Position numbers and translations under genes: made by a program. From contig WFTL01000057.1 in assembly GCA_015485495.1 (NCBI GenBank), positions 32,678-96,677 of the forward strand: a DNA stretch of 64,000 nt, read 5' to 3'. Numbering within the stretch: position 1 is the first letter of the stretch; every line of letters starts with the position of its first letter. The notes beneath the pieces were generated by a model. The model did no database searches, was not told where the DNA came from, and saw only the letters and a program-made list of their open reading frames with translations. Below are positions 19,863-29,278 of this stretch, piece by piece. The stretch comes from Planctomycetaceae bacterium (GTDB taxonomy: Bacteria; Planctomycetota; Planctomycetia; Planctomycetales; Planctomycetaceae).

Positions 19863-21209
19863 ATGAGTTTCCAGCCGGTGGTGCAGTATGCATCACGCAC
19901 AGATGTCGGAATGCGGCGATCGGCCAATCAGGATTCCCTGGCGGTCCGCATGTGTTCTGCCTATGAGGAATGGGCGCGGATCGGTCATCTGTTCATCGTG
20001 GCCGACGGCATGGGCGGCCATTCGGTGGGCGATCTGGCCAGCCGAATCACGGTGGAAACTCTGCCGCTGGCTTTTTTCAAATCCGGTGCCGAACGACTGG
20101 CGGACCGGCTGACCGGTGCGATCGAAGCGGCCAACCGCGCCATCAATGACAAGGCCAGGGAAAATCCGGAATTTTCCGACATGGGCACCACCTGCAGTGT
20201 GCTGTCGCTGTCTGCGGAAGGGGCGTGGATCGGACATGTGGGGGACAGCCGGATTTATCGCATCCGGGGAGATGTGATCGAACAGCTCACGTTCGACCAC
20301 AGCCTTCAGTGGGAGATGATGCGGCAGGGACGGGCCACGGCGGAGCGTTCGGAAATGCTTCATCCCCGCAATGTGATCACTCGCTGCCTGGGACCGGACA
20401 AGAATGTGGAAATCGACGTCGAAGGTCCGTTCGACGTGCGGCCGGGAGACCGTTTTCTTTTGTGTTCGGACGGGCTCACCGGGCATCTGACGGACAACGA
20501 AATCGGAGCGATCGTGGCCGGGCTGCCTCCGGATGACGCCTGCCGGTTTCTGATCGACCTGGCCAACTGCCGCGGCGGAACGGACAATTCCACGGTGGTC
20601 CTCGCCGTCATCCAGAATTATCCGCCCATTGAATCGGACACGGTGGAGTCTCTGGCGGCAAAAGCCCGCACCACGAATCAGCTCGCCGTGCAGGCGGCGG
20701 CGCCGGAGCGGGTGGCGCGGCGCCGCATGTGGTCGCGGCTGGCCATGACGGTCTTTCTTCTGCTGGCCGGGACCGGTCTGTCGATGATGATCCTGGGACA
20801 GCGGGAAAAACTGGGGCTGGCGCTGGTTGTCAGTGCCATTGTTCTGGGATTCATTCAGCTGGTGATGTCTGCCCGCCGAACACCCACGGTCGTCATCGAT
20901 TCGGAATCTCCGCCGGCCGGCAGCGGGGATGCGCTTCTGGGCTGTCGGGAACCGGCTCTGTCATCCCCGTATCGGCGCGACAGTGCGGCTCTGCGTCCGG
21001 AATTCCTGGCCGTGCTGGCGGATGCTCAGAGCCAGCTTGCTGCGGTGGCTGAGGAGAACGGCTGGGATCTGAACATCGCCCAACTTCGACAGCCCGACCG
21101 CACCGCCACGGACGACGGAAAACGGACATCCGACGCGCTGGCCGAACATGCCCGGGCGATCCGGATTCTCATGAAGGAATTTGCTGTGCGTCTGCGGCCC
21201 CGTTCCTGA
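19863..21209 (+). CDS. PP2C-family Ser/Thr protein phosphatase with membrane segment
   Basis: This protein of about 448 residues has an N-terminal PP2C/Stp1-type domain of about 250 residues. Metal-binding motifs are visible: SANQDSLAVR, FIVADGMGGHSVGD, GHVGDSRIYRIRGD, LLCSDGLTGHL and GGTDNSTVVLA. Two hydrophobic segments follow (MTVFLLLAGTGLSMMILG and ALVVSAIVLGFIQLVM), then a cytoplasmic tail of about 130 residues. Such enzymes reverse Hanks-type kinase phosphorylation. No kinase gene is adjacent, but FHA proteins, possible readers of phosphothreonine, occur elsewhere in the window. The start at 19863 gives the family-typical N-terminus; in-frame starts at 19851 and 19839 are possible. Confidence 0.9.
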   Translation: MSFQPVVQYASRTDVGMRRSANQDSLAVRMCSAYEEWARIGHLFIVADGMGGHSVGDLASRITVETLPLAFFKSGAERLADRLTGAIEAANRAINDKARENPEFSDMGTTCSVLSLSAEGAWIGHVGDSRIYRIRGDVIEQLTFDHSLQWEMMRQGRATAERSEMLHPRNVITRCLGPDKNVEIDVEGPFDVRPGDRFLLCSDGLTGHLTDNEIGAIVAGLPPDDACRFLIDLANCRGGTDNSTVVLAVIQNYPPIESDTVESLAAKARTTNQLAVQAAAPERVARRRMWSRLAMTVFLLLAGTGLSMMILGQREKLGLALVVSAIVLGFIQLVMSARRTPTVVIDSESPPAGSGDALLGCREPALSSPYRRDSAALRPEFLAVLADAQSQLAAVAEENGWDLNIAQLRQPDRTATDDGKRTSDALAEHARAIRILMKEFAVRLRPRS

Positions 21210-21341
21210 TCCGGGTACGGTTCGGCCGGACAGGCAGAGCGGATTCGAATCGGGCTGTTCTGTCGGGGATTCCGACCGCCGGATGCCGGACGGACCGGCG
21301 GCTGCGACCACTTCCTGCTTTGTCTTTCCTGGAAGATCATC

Positions 21342-23414
21342 ATGTCTCGTTCCATCGAGTCTCTGCGAAACATCGGAATCATCGCCCATATCGATGCCGG
21401 CAAAACCACGACGACAGAACGGATCCTGTACTACACGGGCGCTTCGCACCGCATGGGAAACGTCGATGACGGCACGACACAGACAGATTTCGATCCGGAA
21501 GAAGCAGAACGCGGTATCACGATCTATTCGGCGGCGGTGACCTGCGAATGGAAAGGACGCGTGATCAACATCATCGATACGCCGGGGCATGTGGACTTCA
21601 CCGCGGAAGTCGAACGCAGCCTCCGCGTACTGGACGGTGCTGTTGTGATTTTCAGTGCTGTGGAAGGGGTGGAAGCGCAGAGTGAAACCGTATGGAGACA
21701 GGCGGATCGCTACGGGGTTCCCCGGATCTGCTACATCAACAAGATGGATCGGATCGGAGCGGACTTTTCGGCCGTTCTGAAAGCCATGAGTTCGCGGCTG
21801 GACGCCAGACCGCTGCCGGTCCAGATGCCTGTCGGAGAAGGGCCGGCCACGAATCCGGACGGGTTTCGCGGCATCATCGACCTGATTTCCATGAAGGCTC
21901 TGTACTGGGATGCCGAATCCCGGGGGGCTCAGTTCCGGGAAGAAGACATTCCGGAAACCTGTCGGGATGAAGCCAGTCTGCGTCGGTCCGATCTGCTGGA
22001 AGCTCTGGCGGAACTGGATGACGAACTCATGGAACACTGGATGGAGAATGAAGACGCTCCCGCCGAACTCATACGCCGGGCTCTGCGCCGGGGCGTCATC
22101 GAGGCCCGGATTCATCCTGTGTTCTGCGGATCATCGCTCGATTATATCGGTGTTCAGCCGCTGCTGGACGGCATCACGGACTATCTCCCCAGTCCCCTCG
22201 ACCGGCCAGCCGTTACCGGAACGGACGCGCGTCCGAAGGCAGACGGTACTCCGGTCGAACGGGCGGCCGACCCATCGGAACCGGTCTGTGCACTGGTGTT
22301 CAAGATTCAGGCGGATGTCCACGGCGACCTCTATTTCGCCCGGGTGTACTCCGGATGCCTGACAGGCAATTCCCGGCTGCTGAACCCGCGGACGAAGAAA
22401 AAGGAGCTGGTCACTCAGTTGTGGCACATTCAGTCGGATTCCCGTGAAAAGGTGGAATCCGTTTCGGCCGGCGATATCTGCGGCATCATCGGGCCGAGGA
22501 ATTCGGCGACCGGAGACACTTTATGCGATCCGCAGCATCCGGTGCTGCTGGAACAGATCCGCTTCCCGGACACTGTGATTTCCATGGCCGTGGAACCGGA
22601 GTCCAGTGCCGATCGCCGCCGGCTGGCGGAGGTTCTGGACAGGCTGCAGCGTCAGGATCCGACGTTCCGGGCGGTGATCGATCCGGAAACCGGGCAGACG
22701 ATCATGAGCGGAATGGGGGAGCTGCATCTGGAAGTCGTGCGGCATCGCATGGAACGTGATTTCAATCTGAAAGTGCGTGTGCACAATCCCCGCGTCAGCT
22801 ACCGGGAACGGCTGCGCGCTCCCGTTCAGACGTCCGCTGAGTTTTCCGCAGTGACACCGGCATCCAGCCTGTTCTTCGGTCTGACACTCAGCGCCGAAGA
22901 CGATCCCTCTCAGGATGCCCCGGTTCACGTAGACCACCGGCTGCCCGACGATGCCATGCCGCCGGCTCTCCTGGAGATCCTTCTGGAAGCTCTGACGGAA
23001 GAAGCACTGGGAGGCGGCGTGTTCGGCAATCCGCTGATGGGGCTGAAACTGACCGTTCTGTCGGTGGATTACCGGGAGGACGAATCCACGGAGCCGGCCA
23101 TTCGCTCAGCGGCCGCTCAGGTTTTCAGCCGTCTGCTCCAGGAAGGCGACTTCTGCCTGCTGGAACCCATCATGCTCGTGGAAGTCGTGACACCGGAAGA
23201 GTTCCTGGGAAATGTCCAGTCCGACCTGAATGCCCGGCGGGCGATCATTGTGGATTCGGAGCGGCGCGGGGATCTGTGCGTCATCAAGGCCGAAGCTCCT
23301 CTGATTCGCATGTTCGGGTATTCCACGGACATCCGCAGCCTTTCTCAGGGGCGGGCTTCCTATTCGATGGAACCGTGCCGTTATGCGGAAGCGCCTCCGG
23401 ATGCCATGAGCTGA
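21342..23414 (+). CDS. EF-G paralogue (mtEFG2-like domain IV)
   Basis: This 690-residue translational GTPase has intact G motifs: [20 protein letters not shown] and NKMD. Switch I reads [11 protein letters not shown] where canonical EF-G has RGITITSAA. The C-terminal half keeps LLEPIM and the [12 protein letters not shown] region. Domain IV lacks the canonical GGRGQYGHV segment and the EYIPAV loop; the corresponding place reads [20 protein letters not shown] and later [18 protein letters not shown]. That pattern resembles mitochondrial EFG2, which acts in ribosome recycling, more than translocating EF-G. It stands just before rpsJ, where a remnant str operon would put fusA-tuf, but tuf, rpsL and rpsG are absent. 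Confidence 0.85.
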   Translation: MSRSIESLRNIGIIAHIDAGKTTTTERILYYTGASHRMGNVDDGTTQTDFDPEEAERGITIYSAAVTCEWKGRVINIIDTPGHVDFTAEVERSLRVLDGAVVIFSAVEGVEAQSETVWRQADRYGVPRICYINKMDRIGADFSAVLKAMSSRLDARPLPVQMPVGEGPATNPDGFRGIIDLISMKALYWDAESRGAQFREEDIPETCRDEASLRRSDLLEALAELDDELMEHWMENEDAPAELIRRALRRGVIEARIHPVFCGSSLDYIGVQPLLDGITDYLPSPLDRPAVTGTDARPKADGTPVERAADPSEPVCALVFKIQADVHGDLYFARVYSGCLTGNSRLLNPRTKKKELVTQLWHIQSDSREKVESVSAGDICGIIGPRNSATGDTLCDPQHPVLLEQIRFPDTVISMAVEPESSADRRRLAEVLDRLQRQDPTFRAVIDPETGQTIMSGMGELHLEVVRHRMERDFNLKVRVHNPRVSYRERLRAPVQTSAEFSAVTPASSLFFGLTLSAEDDPSQDAPVHVDHRLPDDAMPPALLEILLEALTEEALGGGVFGNPLMGLKLTVLSVDYREDESTEPAIRSAAAQVFSRLLQEGDFCLLEPIMLVEVVTPEEFLGNVQSDLNARRAIIVDSERRGDLCVIKAEAPLIRMFGYSTDIRSLSQGRASYSMEPCRYAEAPPDAMS

Positions 23415-23498
23415 CTCCGACCTGGAAGCGGCTGTTCCGGCATGAGGACTCCTGCCTGTGGGAATCCGCGATTCCCCCTGTTTCTGTTCTGCATTTCG

Positions 23499-23527
23499 TT
23501 GACAGATTTGCGGCACGTCCCTAACAT
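23499..23527 (+). promoter_or_regulatory. Sigma-70-type promoter of the S10 operon
   Basis: A perfect TTGACA (23499-23504) is followed after 17 bases by TAACAT (23522-23527). It lies 66 bases before rpsJ and is the best promoter-like sequence ahead of the ribosomal run. Confidence 0.7.
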
Positions 23528-23535
23528 GTGCGATT

Positions 23536-23551
23536 CCCCGATTTCGCGGGG
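23536..23551 (+). promoter_or_regulatory. 5' leader hairpin of the S10 operon
   Basis: CCCCG and CGGGG pair around a 6-base loop right at the predicted 5' end of the message and are followed by TTTCTGATTTT. It may be a stability element or a small attenuator. It is much shorter than the L4-binding leader known in enterobacteria. Confidence 0.35.
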
Positions 23552-23592
23552 TTTCTGATTTTACGTAACTTCTTGGCTCAGGGTGACTTGCG

Positions 23593-23916
23593 GTGGCTGG
23601 TGGAGAAAGCATCCGGATTCGGATGGAGGCCTACGACCATTCGGTACTGGATCAGTCTGCAGCAGAGATTGTCGACACGGCGAAGCGCACCGGGGCCATT
23701 GTGCACGGGCCGATTCCGCTGCCGACACGGATTGAACGGTACACGGTGCTGCGCAGCCCGCACATCGACAAGAAGTCGCGTGAGCAGTTCGAAATCAGGA
23801 CTCACAAACGGCTGATCGATATCTGTCAGCCGACCGGGAAGACGATTGATGCTCTGAACAAGCTGTCGCTTCCTGCCGGGGTTGATATCAAGATCAAGGC
23901 GACAGCCGGGGCCTGA
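23593..23916 (+). CDS. rpsJ: 30S ribosomal protein S10
   Basis: This is a component of the 30S head and first gene of the S10 operon, 107 residues long. Typical stretches are [39 protein letters not shown] and [18 protein letters not shown]. The start is a GTG ([10 protein letters not shown]). Usual order continues with rplC about 110 bases downstream. Confidence 0.96.
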   Translation: MAGGESIRIRMEAYDHSVLDQSAAEIVDTAKRTGAIVHGPIPLPTRIERYTVLRSPHIDKKSREQFEIRTHKRLIDICQPTGKTIDALNKLSLPAGVDIKIKATAGA

Positions 23917-24027
23917 CGGCTTTTCGGCTGTTATCAAGTCGTTGTTCGCCGGTCTTCACAGCTGCGCTCAGCGTGCAGCCTGTGGCCGGCGGCAGGTTTT
24001 TCTTTTGAAGTCGTGCAGGTGCGTGCT

Positions 24028-24738
24028 ATGCCTGTCGGTCTGCTTGGCCAGAAAATCGGAATGACGCAGGTCTACGCCGAAGACGGGACGGTGGTCCCGG
24101 TGACGGTGGTGGAGGCGGGGCCGTGTGTGGTGACTCGGGTGCGCACGCAGGATCGGGACGGCTACGATGCGGTGCAGCTGGGTTTCGGTGATCGTCCCCG
24201 GCGGCGTGTGAGTCGGGCGGATCGGGGTCAGATTGCGGATATCGGCAGTCGCCGGCAGCGGGCCCGTCAGGCGGCCGGTGTTCAGGTGCTGCCGCGGGCG
24301 GGCTGTGAGCCGCGGCGGTTCATGAGGGAATTTCGGTGTGACGGGCCGGATCACGGCTGTGAAGTGGGGCAGGTTCTCACGGTGGAATCGCTGGCCGACT
24401 GGTCCTTTGTTGATGTCATCGGGACGTCGATCGGCCGGGGGCATGCCGGTGTGATGAAGCGGCACAACTTCTCGGGGCAGCGGGCGTCTCATGGTGTGAA
24501 GCGCGTGCATCGTCATCCGGGGTCGATCGGTCAGAGTGCGGATCCGGCGCGGGTGCTGAAGGGGACGCGGATGGCCGGGAGGTATGGAGGTTCGCGGGTC
24601 ACTGTTCGGAATCTGGAAATCGTCCGGGTGGATGCGGAGCACAACATGCTGCTTGTCCGCGGAGCGGTTCCCGGTGCAGCCGGCGGGCTGCTGATCCTCA
24701 GATATTCAGCGAAGAATCGTAAGGCTGGCGGTCGTTAG
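24028..24738 (+). CDS. rplC: 50S ribosomal protein L3
   Basis: This protein of about 236 residues starts [16 protein letters not shown], a typical L3 N-terminus. The start at 24028 is preceded by GCAGGTG. The conserved core is present ([20 protein letters not shown] and the [20 protein letters not shown] region). It is one of the first proteins to assemble on 23S rRNA. It ends 14 bases before the likely rplD start. Confidence 0.96.
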   Translation: MPVGLLGQKIGMTQVYAEDGTVVPVTVVEAGPCVVTRVRTQDRDGYDAVQLGFGDRPRRRVSRADRGQIADIGSRRQRARQAAGVQVLPRAGCEPRRFMREFRCDGPDHGCEVGQVLTVESLADWSFVDVIGTSIGRGHAGVMKRHNFSGQRASHGVKRVHRHPGSIGQSADPARVLKGTRMAGRYGGSRVTVRNLEIVRVDAEHNMLLVRGAVPGAAGGLLILRYSAKNRKAGGR

Positions 24739-24752
24739 TTGTGGGTGCAGAA

Positions 24753-25406
24753 ATGATTTCCGTTCCGGTTCGAGACATGTCGGGTGGCCAGTCCGGCACT
24801 TATGAGTTTGATCCGGCAGATCTGGCAGCCGGGATCAATCGGCAGCTCCTGCACGACGCGGTCGTTATGTACGAAGCCAATCGGCGTGTGGGAACGGTGC
24901 AGACGAAGTCGCGGGGCATGGTGAAAGGCAGTACCCGCAAGCTGTTTCGGCAGAAGGGGACAGGGCGTGCCCGGGCCGGCAATCTGAGGACGCCCGTGCG
25001 TCGCGGCGGCGGGCACACATTCGCGAAAAAACCGCGGGATTTCAGTTATCGTCTGCCCCGCAAGGCGCTGCGGCTGGCCACACGGATGGCGCTGCTGAGC
25101 AAGTTTCAGGATGATCAGGCTGTGGTGCTGTCGGAATGGCAGTGCCCCGAGCCGCGGACCCGGGTGGTGGCGTCCGCGCTGAAATCGCTGGGGCTGAGTG
25201 GTGCGACTGTGCTGCTGGCGACCGACGGGGTGGATGCGAATGTGTGGCGGTCGGCTCGGAATATTCCGGGAGTACGCGTTCTTCCTGCCGGCGATCTGAA
25301 TGCCTGGGATCTTCTGCGTTATCGGCATCTGGTGGTTACGGTGGCGGCAATGGATCGGCTGCTGGGTCGCGAAGCCGCTGCTGCAGCACAGGTGGGAGGA
25401 GCGTGA
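24753..25406 (+). CDS. rplD: 50S ribosomal protein L4
   Basis: This protein of about 217 residues has the L4 tunnel-loop motif RKLFRQKGTGRARAGN with RRGGGHTFAKKPRDFSY. The N-terminus MISVPVRDMSG at 24753 fits the family; a GTG at 24741 would add four residues. L4 represses its own operon in E. coli. The C-terminus is Ala-rich, and its stop overlaps the start of rplW (TGATG at 25404-25408), so the two are coupled. Confidence 0.95.
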   Translation: MISVPVRDMSGGQSGTYEFDPADLAAGINRQLLHDAVVMYEANRRVGTVQTKSRGMVKGSTRKLFRQKGTGRARAGNLRTPVRRGGGHTFAKKPRDFSYRLPRKALRLATRMALLSKFQDDQAVVLSEWQCPEPRTRVVASALKSLGLSGATVLLATDGVDANVWRSARNIPGVRVLPAGDLNAWDLLRYRHLVVTVAAMDRLLGREAAAAAQVGGA

Positions 25407-25720
25407 TGGCTGAAAAGCAGGAACAAAAATGCGGCGTGAAGCTGGAGCCGCATCAGGTGATTCGCCGGCCTCTGGTGACAGAAAAGGGGATGCACGCTTC
25501 GGAAAGGTGGAATGCCTACAGCTTCGAGGTGCATCCCATGGCGACCAAGGATGATATTCGGCGTGCGGTGGAAGAACTCTGGGATGTCCGAGTGGACTCC
25601 GTTCGTACTCAGAACCGGAAGGGGAAGCCTCGCCGACACCGTATGGGATGGGGGCGCACCCGGAACTGGAAAAAGGCGATTGTGAAACTGCACGAAGAGG
25701 ATCGGATCGCGTTCTTCTGA
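25406..25720 (+). CDS. rplW: 50S ribosomal protein L23
   Basis: This 104-residue protein carries the L23 core IRRPLVTEKGMHASERWNAY, then EVHPMATKDDIRRAVEELWD and RTQNRKGKPRRHRMG. It sits at the tunnel exit and docks trigger factor and SRP. Its ATG overlaps the rplD stop codon. A gap of 100 bases without features follows before rplB. Confidence 0.95.
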   Translation: MAEKQEQKCGVKLEPHQVIRRPLVTEKGMHASERWNAYSFEVHPMATKDDIRRAVEELWDVRVDSVRTQNRKGKPRRHRMGWGRTRNWKKAIVKLHEEDRIAFF

Positions 25721-25820
25721 TGTGAGCTGATCAGGGAAACCAAAGGCTTCGGGCGGGTGGCCGTCCGGGGCGGCTGTTCGAGTCGGTCGGGCGGCACAGC
25801 GGAAATGGCAGGGTGTTGCG

Positions 25821-26678
25821 ATGGGAATTCGTCATTACAAGCCGGTGACTCCGGGGCGTCGAGGGGCGTCTGTCAGTGACTTTTCGGAGCTGACGGATCG
25901 TAAGAAGCGTCCCGAAAAGGCGCTGACGCGCCGGGCGAAAAAGAAGGGCGGCCGCAACAACCAGGGGAAGATCACAGCCCGGCACCGTGGAGGCGGGCAC
26001 AAGCGGCTGTATCGGATCATCGATTTTCGTCGCCGCAAAGACGGGGTCAAAGGGACGGTGACTCACATTGAATATGACCCCAACCGCACCTGCCGGATCG
26101 CTCTGGTGCAGTACGAAGACGGTGAGAAGCGCTACATTCTGGCTCCGGATGGTCTGGCGGCCGGTGCCGTGATCGAAAGCGGGGAAACGGTGGAACCGAA
26201 TGTGGGGAACTGTGCTCCGCTGGCCACGATTCCTCTGGGAACCGTGATCCACAATATTGAAATGCAGCCCGGGCGGGGCGGCCAGATGTGCCGTTCGGCC
26301 GGGACGGCGGCGGTGCTGAATGCCCGGGAGGGCAACTGGGCTCAGGTGACACTGCCCAGCGGGGAAGTGCGCCGCATTCCGAGCGCCTGTCGGGCGACGA
26401 TCGGAGAAGTGGGGAATTCCGAGCACAGCAGCATTGTTCTGGGGAAAGCGGGGCGGAAGCGCTGGCTGGGGCGTCGGCCGCACGTTCGCGGGACGGCCAT
26501 GAATCCTGTCGCCCATCCGATGGGCGGGGGGGAAGGCCGCAACTCCGGTGGGCGGCATCCGTGCAGTCCGACCGGCAAACCGGCCAAGGGCGGAAAGACG
26601 CGGAAGAAGCGGAAGGCGTCTTCACGGGCCATCATTCGTCGGCGTCGGTCTCGCCGCTACGGAGAAGCGAAAATCTGA
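25821..26678 (+). CDS. rplB: 50S ribosomal protein L2
   Basis: This 285-residue protein of the peptidyl transferase centre surroundings has normal length. The motifs [20 protein letters not shown] and [20 protein letters not shown] include the conserved His near the active site. The C-terminus is basic ([20 protein letters not shown]). Next in order is rpsS, 92 bases on. Confidence 0.97.
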   Translation: MGIRHYKPVTPGRRGASVSDFSELTDRKKRPEKALTRRAKKKGGRNNQGKITARHRGGGHKRLYRIIDFRRRKDGVKGTVTHIEYDPNRTCRIALVQYEDGEKRYILAPDGLAAGAVIESGETVEPNVGNCAPLATIPLGTVIHNIEMQPGRGGQMCRSAGTAAVLNAREGNWAQVTLPSGEVRRIPSACRATIGEVGNSEHSSIVLGKAGRKRWLGRRPHVRGTAMNPVAHPMGGGEGRNSGGRHPCSPTGKPAKGGKTRKKRKASSRAIIRRRRSRRYGEAKI

Positions 26679-26770
26679 CAGGCATTCGGCACGTTCGGGG
26701 CATGCGGCGAAACCGGCCGCAGCGTCCGGCGGGTCGACGTCGGGGACTTTTGAGTTACGGGAAATCGGGC

Positions 26771-27040
26771 ATGGGGCGATCACTCAAGAAAGGGCCGTAT
26801 ATCGATGCGAAGCTTCTGAAGAAAGTGGAGAAGCTCAATTCGGACGGTCGCAAGGAACCGATCAGGACGTGGGCGCGCAGCTGCACGATCCCTCCGGATT
26901 TCGTTGGCCACACGTTTTTGGTGCACAACGGCCGTGCCCATCTGAATGTGTACGTGACGGAGGATATGGTCGGGCACAAGCTGGGTGAATTCGCGGCGAC
27001 GCGGACGTTTCGGGGACACGGGGCCAAAGGTAAGAAGTAG
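26771..27040 (+). CDS. rpsS: 30S ribosomal protein S19
   Basis: This 89-residue S19 starts [20 protein letters not shown] and contains [20 protein letters not shown] and [16 protein letters not shown]. An in-frame upstream extension to 26288 is only open frame across rplB. It ends 2 bases before rplV. Confidence 0.97.
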   Translation: MGRSLKKGPYIDAKLLKKVEKLNSDGRKEPIRTWARSCTIPPDFVGHTFLVHNGRAHLNVYVTEDMVGHKLGEFAATRTFRGHGAKGKK

Positions 27041-27042
27041 TC

Positions 27043-27387
27043 ATGGCACTGGTGAGAGCGATTCATCGACACGCGAGGATTTCGGCAACCAAAGTGCGCC
27101 CGTTTGCGGATCTGATTCGCGGCATGACGGCCGAGGAGGGTCTGGAAGCGCTGGCGTACGTTCCGAATCGCGGAGCGCGGTTTCTGGAGCAGGTGCTGAA
27201 AAGTGCCATCGCCAATGCGGAAGATCGGGGTGTGCGGAGTCCGGATCGGCTGAAGATCGCGGAATGTCGGGTGGATGGCGGTCCGATGTTTCGGCGGATC
27301 CGCCCGCGGGCCCGCGGGATGGCTTTCACGATTCGGCGGCGGACCGCTCACATTCACGTCGCGGTGGACGCTCCGGAACTGGGATGA
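27043..27387 (+). CDS. rplV: 50S ribosomal protein L22
   Basis: This 114-residue protein lines the exit tunnel with its beta-hairpin. It has RHARISATKVRPFADLIRGM at the start and MFRRIRPRARGMAFTIRRRT near the end, the tunnel-loop region. It follows rpsS by 2 bases. Confidence 0.97.
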   Translation: MALVRAIHRHARISATKVRPFADLIRGMTAEEGLEALAYVPNRGARFLEQVLKSAIANAEDRGVRSPDRLKIAECRVDGGPMFRRIRPRARGMAFTIRRRTAHIHVAVDAPELG

Positions 27388-27428
27388 GCAACAGACAGCC
27401 GCCTGCGGCACACAGGGAAAGCTGAATC

Positions 27429-28130
27429 ATGGGACAAAAAGTCAGGCCCACCGGGTTTCGTGTCGGCATCATGGAGAACTGGCGGAGTCGCTGGTACGCG
27501 CCGAAAAAGGAGTTCGGCGATCTGCTGGCCGAAGACTGGAAAATCCGCCGGTTCATCAGCACGAAGTATCAGTTCGCAGAAATCGCACGTGTGGAAATCG
27601 AACGGACCCGCGATCAGGTGGTGGTCCACCTGTTCAGCGCTCGTCCGGGAGTCATCATCGGTCGCAAGGGACAGGAAATCGAACGGCTCAAAGGGGAGCT
27701 GGAAGACCTGACGGGGCGACGGATGGATCTGAAGATCGTGGAAATTTCGAATCCCAATCGGGATGCGAAGCTGGTTGCGGACAGGATTTCGCAGCAGTTG
27801 TCGAAACGCGGCAGCTTTCGTCGGGCGATCAAGAAGACGCTTGAAGAAGTGATGTCGGCGGGAGTTTGTGGAGTCAAAATCGAACTGTCGGGGCGTCTGG
27901 GTGGTGCTGAGATGTCTCGAAAGGAAAAAGCCAGCCGGGGATCCATTCCTCTGTCGACGCTGCGGCGGCACATCGATTACGGATTTGCCAAAGCCAAAAC
28001 GCCGCAGGGGATTATCGGCGTGAAAGTCTGGATCGATCTCGGCGACTACTCGGATGAGGAGACTGGCAATGGCGCTCATGCCAAAACGGGTCAAGCATCG
28101 AAAGGTCCAAAGAGGACGTATAAGAGGTAA
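27429..28130 (+). CDS. rpsC: 30S ribosomal protein S3
   Basis: This 233-residue protein has the KH domain (ARPGVIIGRKGQEIERLKGE) and the C-terminal domain (CGVKIELSGRLGGAEMSRKE). Its last 21 codons run into rplP: the frames overlap by 62 bases (28069-28130). The S3 tail (GAHAKTGQASKGPKRTYKR) is thus encoded by the bases that also encode the basic N-terminus of L16. Confidence 0.97.
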   Translation: MGQKVRPTGFRVGIMENWRSRWYAPKKEFGDLLAEDWKIRRFISTKYQFAEIARVEIERTRDQVVVHLFSARPGVIIGRKGQEIERLKGELEDLTGRRMDLKIVEISNPNRDAKLVADRISQQLSKRGSFRRAIKKTLEEVMSAGVCGVKIELSGRLGGAEMSRKEKASRGSIPLSTLRRHIDYGFAKAKTPQGIIGVKVWIDLGDYSDEETGNGAHAKTGQASKGPKRTYKR

Positions 28131-28491
28131 CGCGTCGCGCGGGAATACGGTCGTCTTTGGCGAATGGGGCCTGCAGTCTCTGGACCCGGGGCACGTGACG
28201 GCACAGACGATCGAGGCCTGCCGAATCGCGGCGACTCAGTACGTGCGCGGGATCGGGAAGGTGTACATCCGGATTTTTCCGCAGAAGTCGGTGACATCGC
28301 GTCCTCTGGAAACCCGTATGGGGAAAGGCAAAGGGGAACCGGATCGCTGGGTCGCTGTGGTGAAGCCGGGGACGGTACTGTTCGAACTGAAAGGGGTGTC
28401 GCGAGAGGCGGCGCGGGACTGTTTCAATCGGGTGGCCCACAAGCTGCCGGTGAAGGTGCGGCTGATCGGCCGCCGGCCGGAACTGGAATAG
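28069..28491 (+). CDS. rplP: 50S ribosomal protein L16
   Basis: This 140-residue protein starts MALMPKRVKHRKVQRGR, with GGAG 8 bases upstream of the ATG at 28069. The conserved tRNA-facing regions are TIEACRIAATQYVRGIGKVY and FPQKSVTSRPLETRMGKGKG. It overlaps rpsC by 62 bases, which implies coupled translation. Confidence 0.96.
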   Translation: MALMPKRVKHRKVQRGRIRGNASRGNTVVFGEWGLQSLDPGHVTAQTIEACRIAATQYVRGIGKVYIRIFPQKSVTSRPLETRMGKGKGEPDRWVAVVKPGTVLFELKGVSREAARDCFNRVAHKLPVKVRLIGRRPELE

Positions 28492-28573
28492 GCGGGGCAT
28501 TTGGGAACGGGGCGGCCGGAAGCGGCGGTCCGGTGAAGGACAGGCCCGGTTGGAGTACAGAGGGTGAAAGACG

Positions 28574-28786
28574 ATGGCGTCAGCAGGTGTTCTGAGAGAA
28601 ATGTCGGACGAGCAGCTTGGGCATGAGCTTCGGGAAGCGCAGCAGTCGCTGTTTCGGATTCGTTTCCAGTCGGCGACGGAACGGAACGACACGCCCAGCA
28701 ATGTTCGCAAACTGCGGCAGACCATTGCCAGGATCAAAACCATTCAGCGGGAACGGGAACTGGCCGGACGGGGATCCGGGGCGTAA
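28574..28786 (+). CDS. rpmC: 50S ribosomal protein L29
   Basis: This is a 70-residue two-helix protein near the tunnel exit. It has EMSDEQLGHELREAQQSLFR and NVRKLRQTIARIKTIQRERE, the standard L29 pattern. It follows rplP by 82 bases with GAGGGTG before the ATG. Confidence 0.94.
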   Translation: MASAGVLREMSDEQLGHELREAQQSLFRIRFQSATERNDTPSNVRKLRQTIARIKTIQRERELAGRGSGA

Positions 28787-28819
28787 TTCGGGAATTCTGA
28801 CGAAAAACGGCAGCAGGCG

Positions 28820-29176
28820 ATGAGAAAAGTTCTTCGGGGTACCGTAACCAGCGATCGGCGCGACAAGACGCTGCGTGTCGACATCGAACGGCGATACCGC
28901 CACCGCAAGTACGGAAAGATCGTGCGTTCCCGACTGGCCTGTCAGGTGCACGATCCGGACAACACGGCGCGGGTCGGAGACCTGGTGGAAATTGTTGAGT
29001 GTCGTCCGATTTCGAAGACGAAGCGCTGGCAGCTGGTGCGGGTGATTCAGGCCGCCAGCGATGCGTCCGTGGAAGCGCTGTCGGCAGAAGAAGTGGTCGA
29101 GGAAGGAGCGGCTGTCGGAGCGGACGGCGGAAACGACCCGGTCGCCTCGGAAGAACAGGAACAGGCACAGGGATAA
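28820..29176 (+). CDS. rpsQ: 30S ribosomal protein S17 with acidic tail
   Basis: This protein has 118 residues against about 85 usual. The OB-fold core is normal (RGTVTSDRRDKTLRVDIERR, DDTARVGDLVEIVECRPISK-like). After VRVIQAAS comes an acidic extension of about 30 residues rich in Glu, Ala and Gln. The tail resembles the acidic tail on L17 in this cluster. It is the last gene of the S10 part; a hairpin region follows at 29186-29218. Confidence 0.95.
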   Translation: MRKVLRGTVTSDRRDKTLRVDIERRYRHRKYGKIVRSRLACQVHDPDNTARVGDLVEIVECRPISKTKRWQLVRVIQAASDASVEALSAEEVVEEGAAVGADGGNDPVASEEQEQAQG

Positions 29177-29185
29177 ATTGACAGG

Positions 29186-29218
29186 GGCTGTCCGCGTTCT
29201 TTGGACAGCCGCAGAACG
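29186..29218 (+). promoter_or_regulatory. Overlapping alternative hairpins between rpsQ and rplN
   Basis: GGCTGTCC (29186-29193) pairs perfectly with GGACAGCC (29203-29210). The loop segment CGTTCT (29195-29200) also pairs perfectly with AGAACG (29213-29218). Both pairings cannot easily exist together because the connecting loop of 2 bases is too short to span the first stem. The site looks like a two-state switch or a terminator at the S10/spc junction, 61 bases before rplN. No T-run follows. Confidence 0.45.
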
Positions 29219-29278
29219 TGGGGAAACGGCAGCGGGCCGTCTGGCTGAGCCGATCGACACGGCAGGCAGGGTGATCAG

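Noticed and set aside
29186..29218. H-type pseudoknot between rpsQ and rplN
   Set aside because: The linker spanning the 8-base first stem would be only 2 bases, too short; alternative hairpins are more likely.
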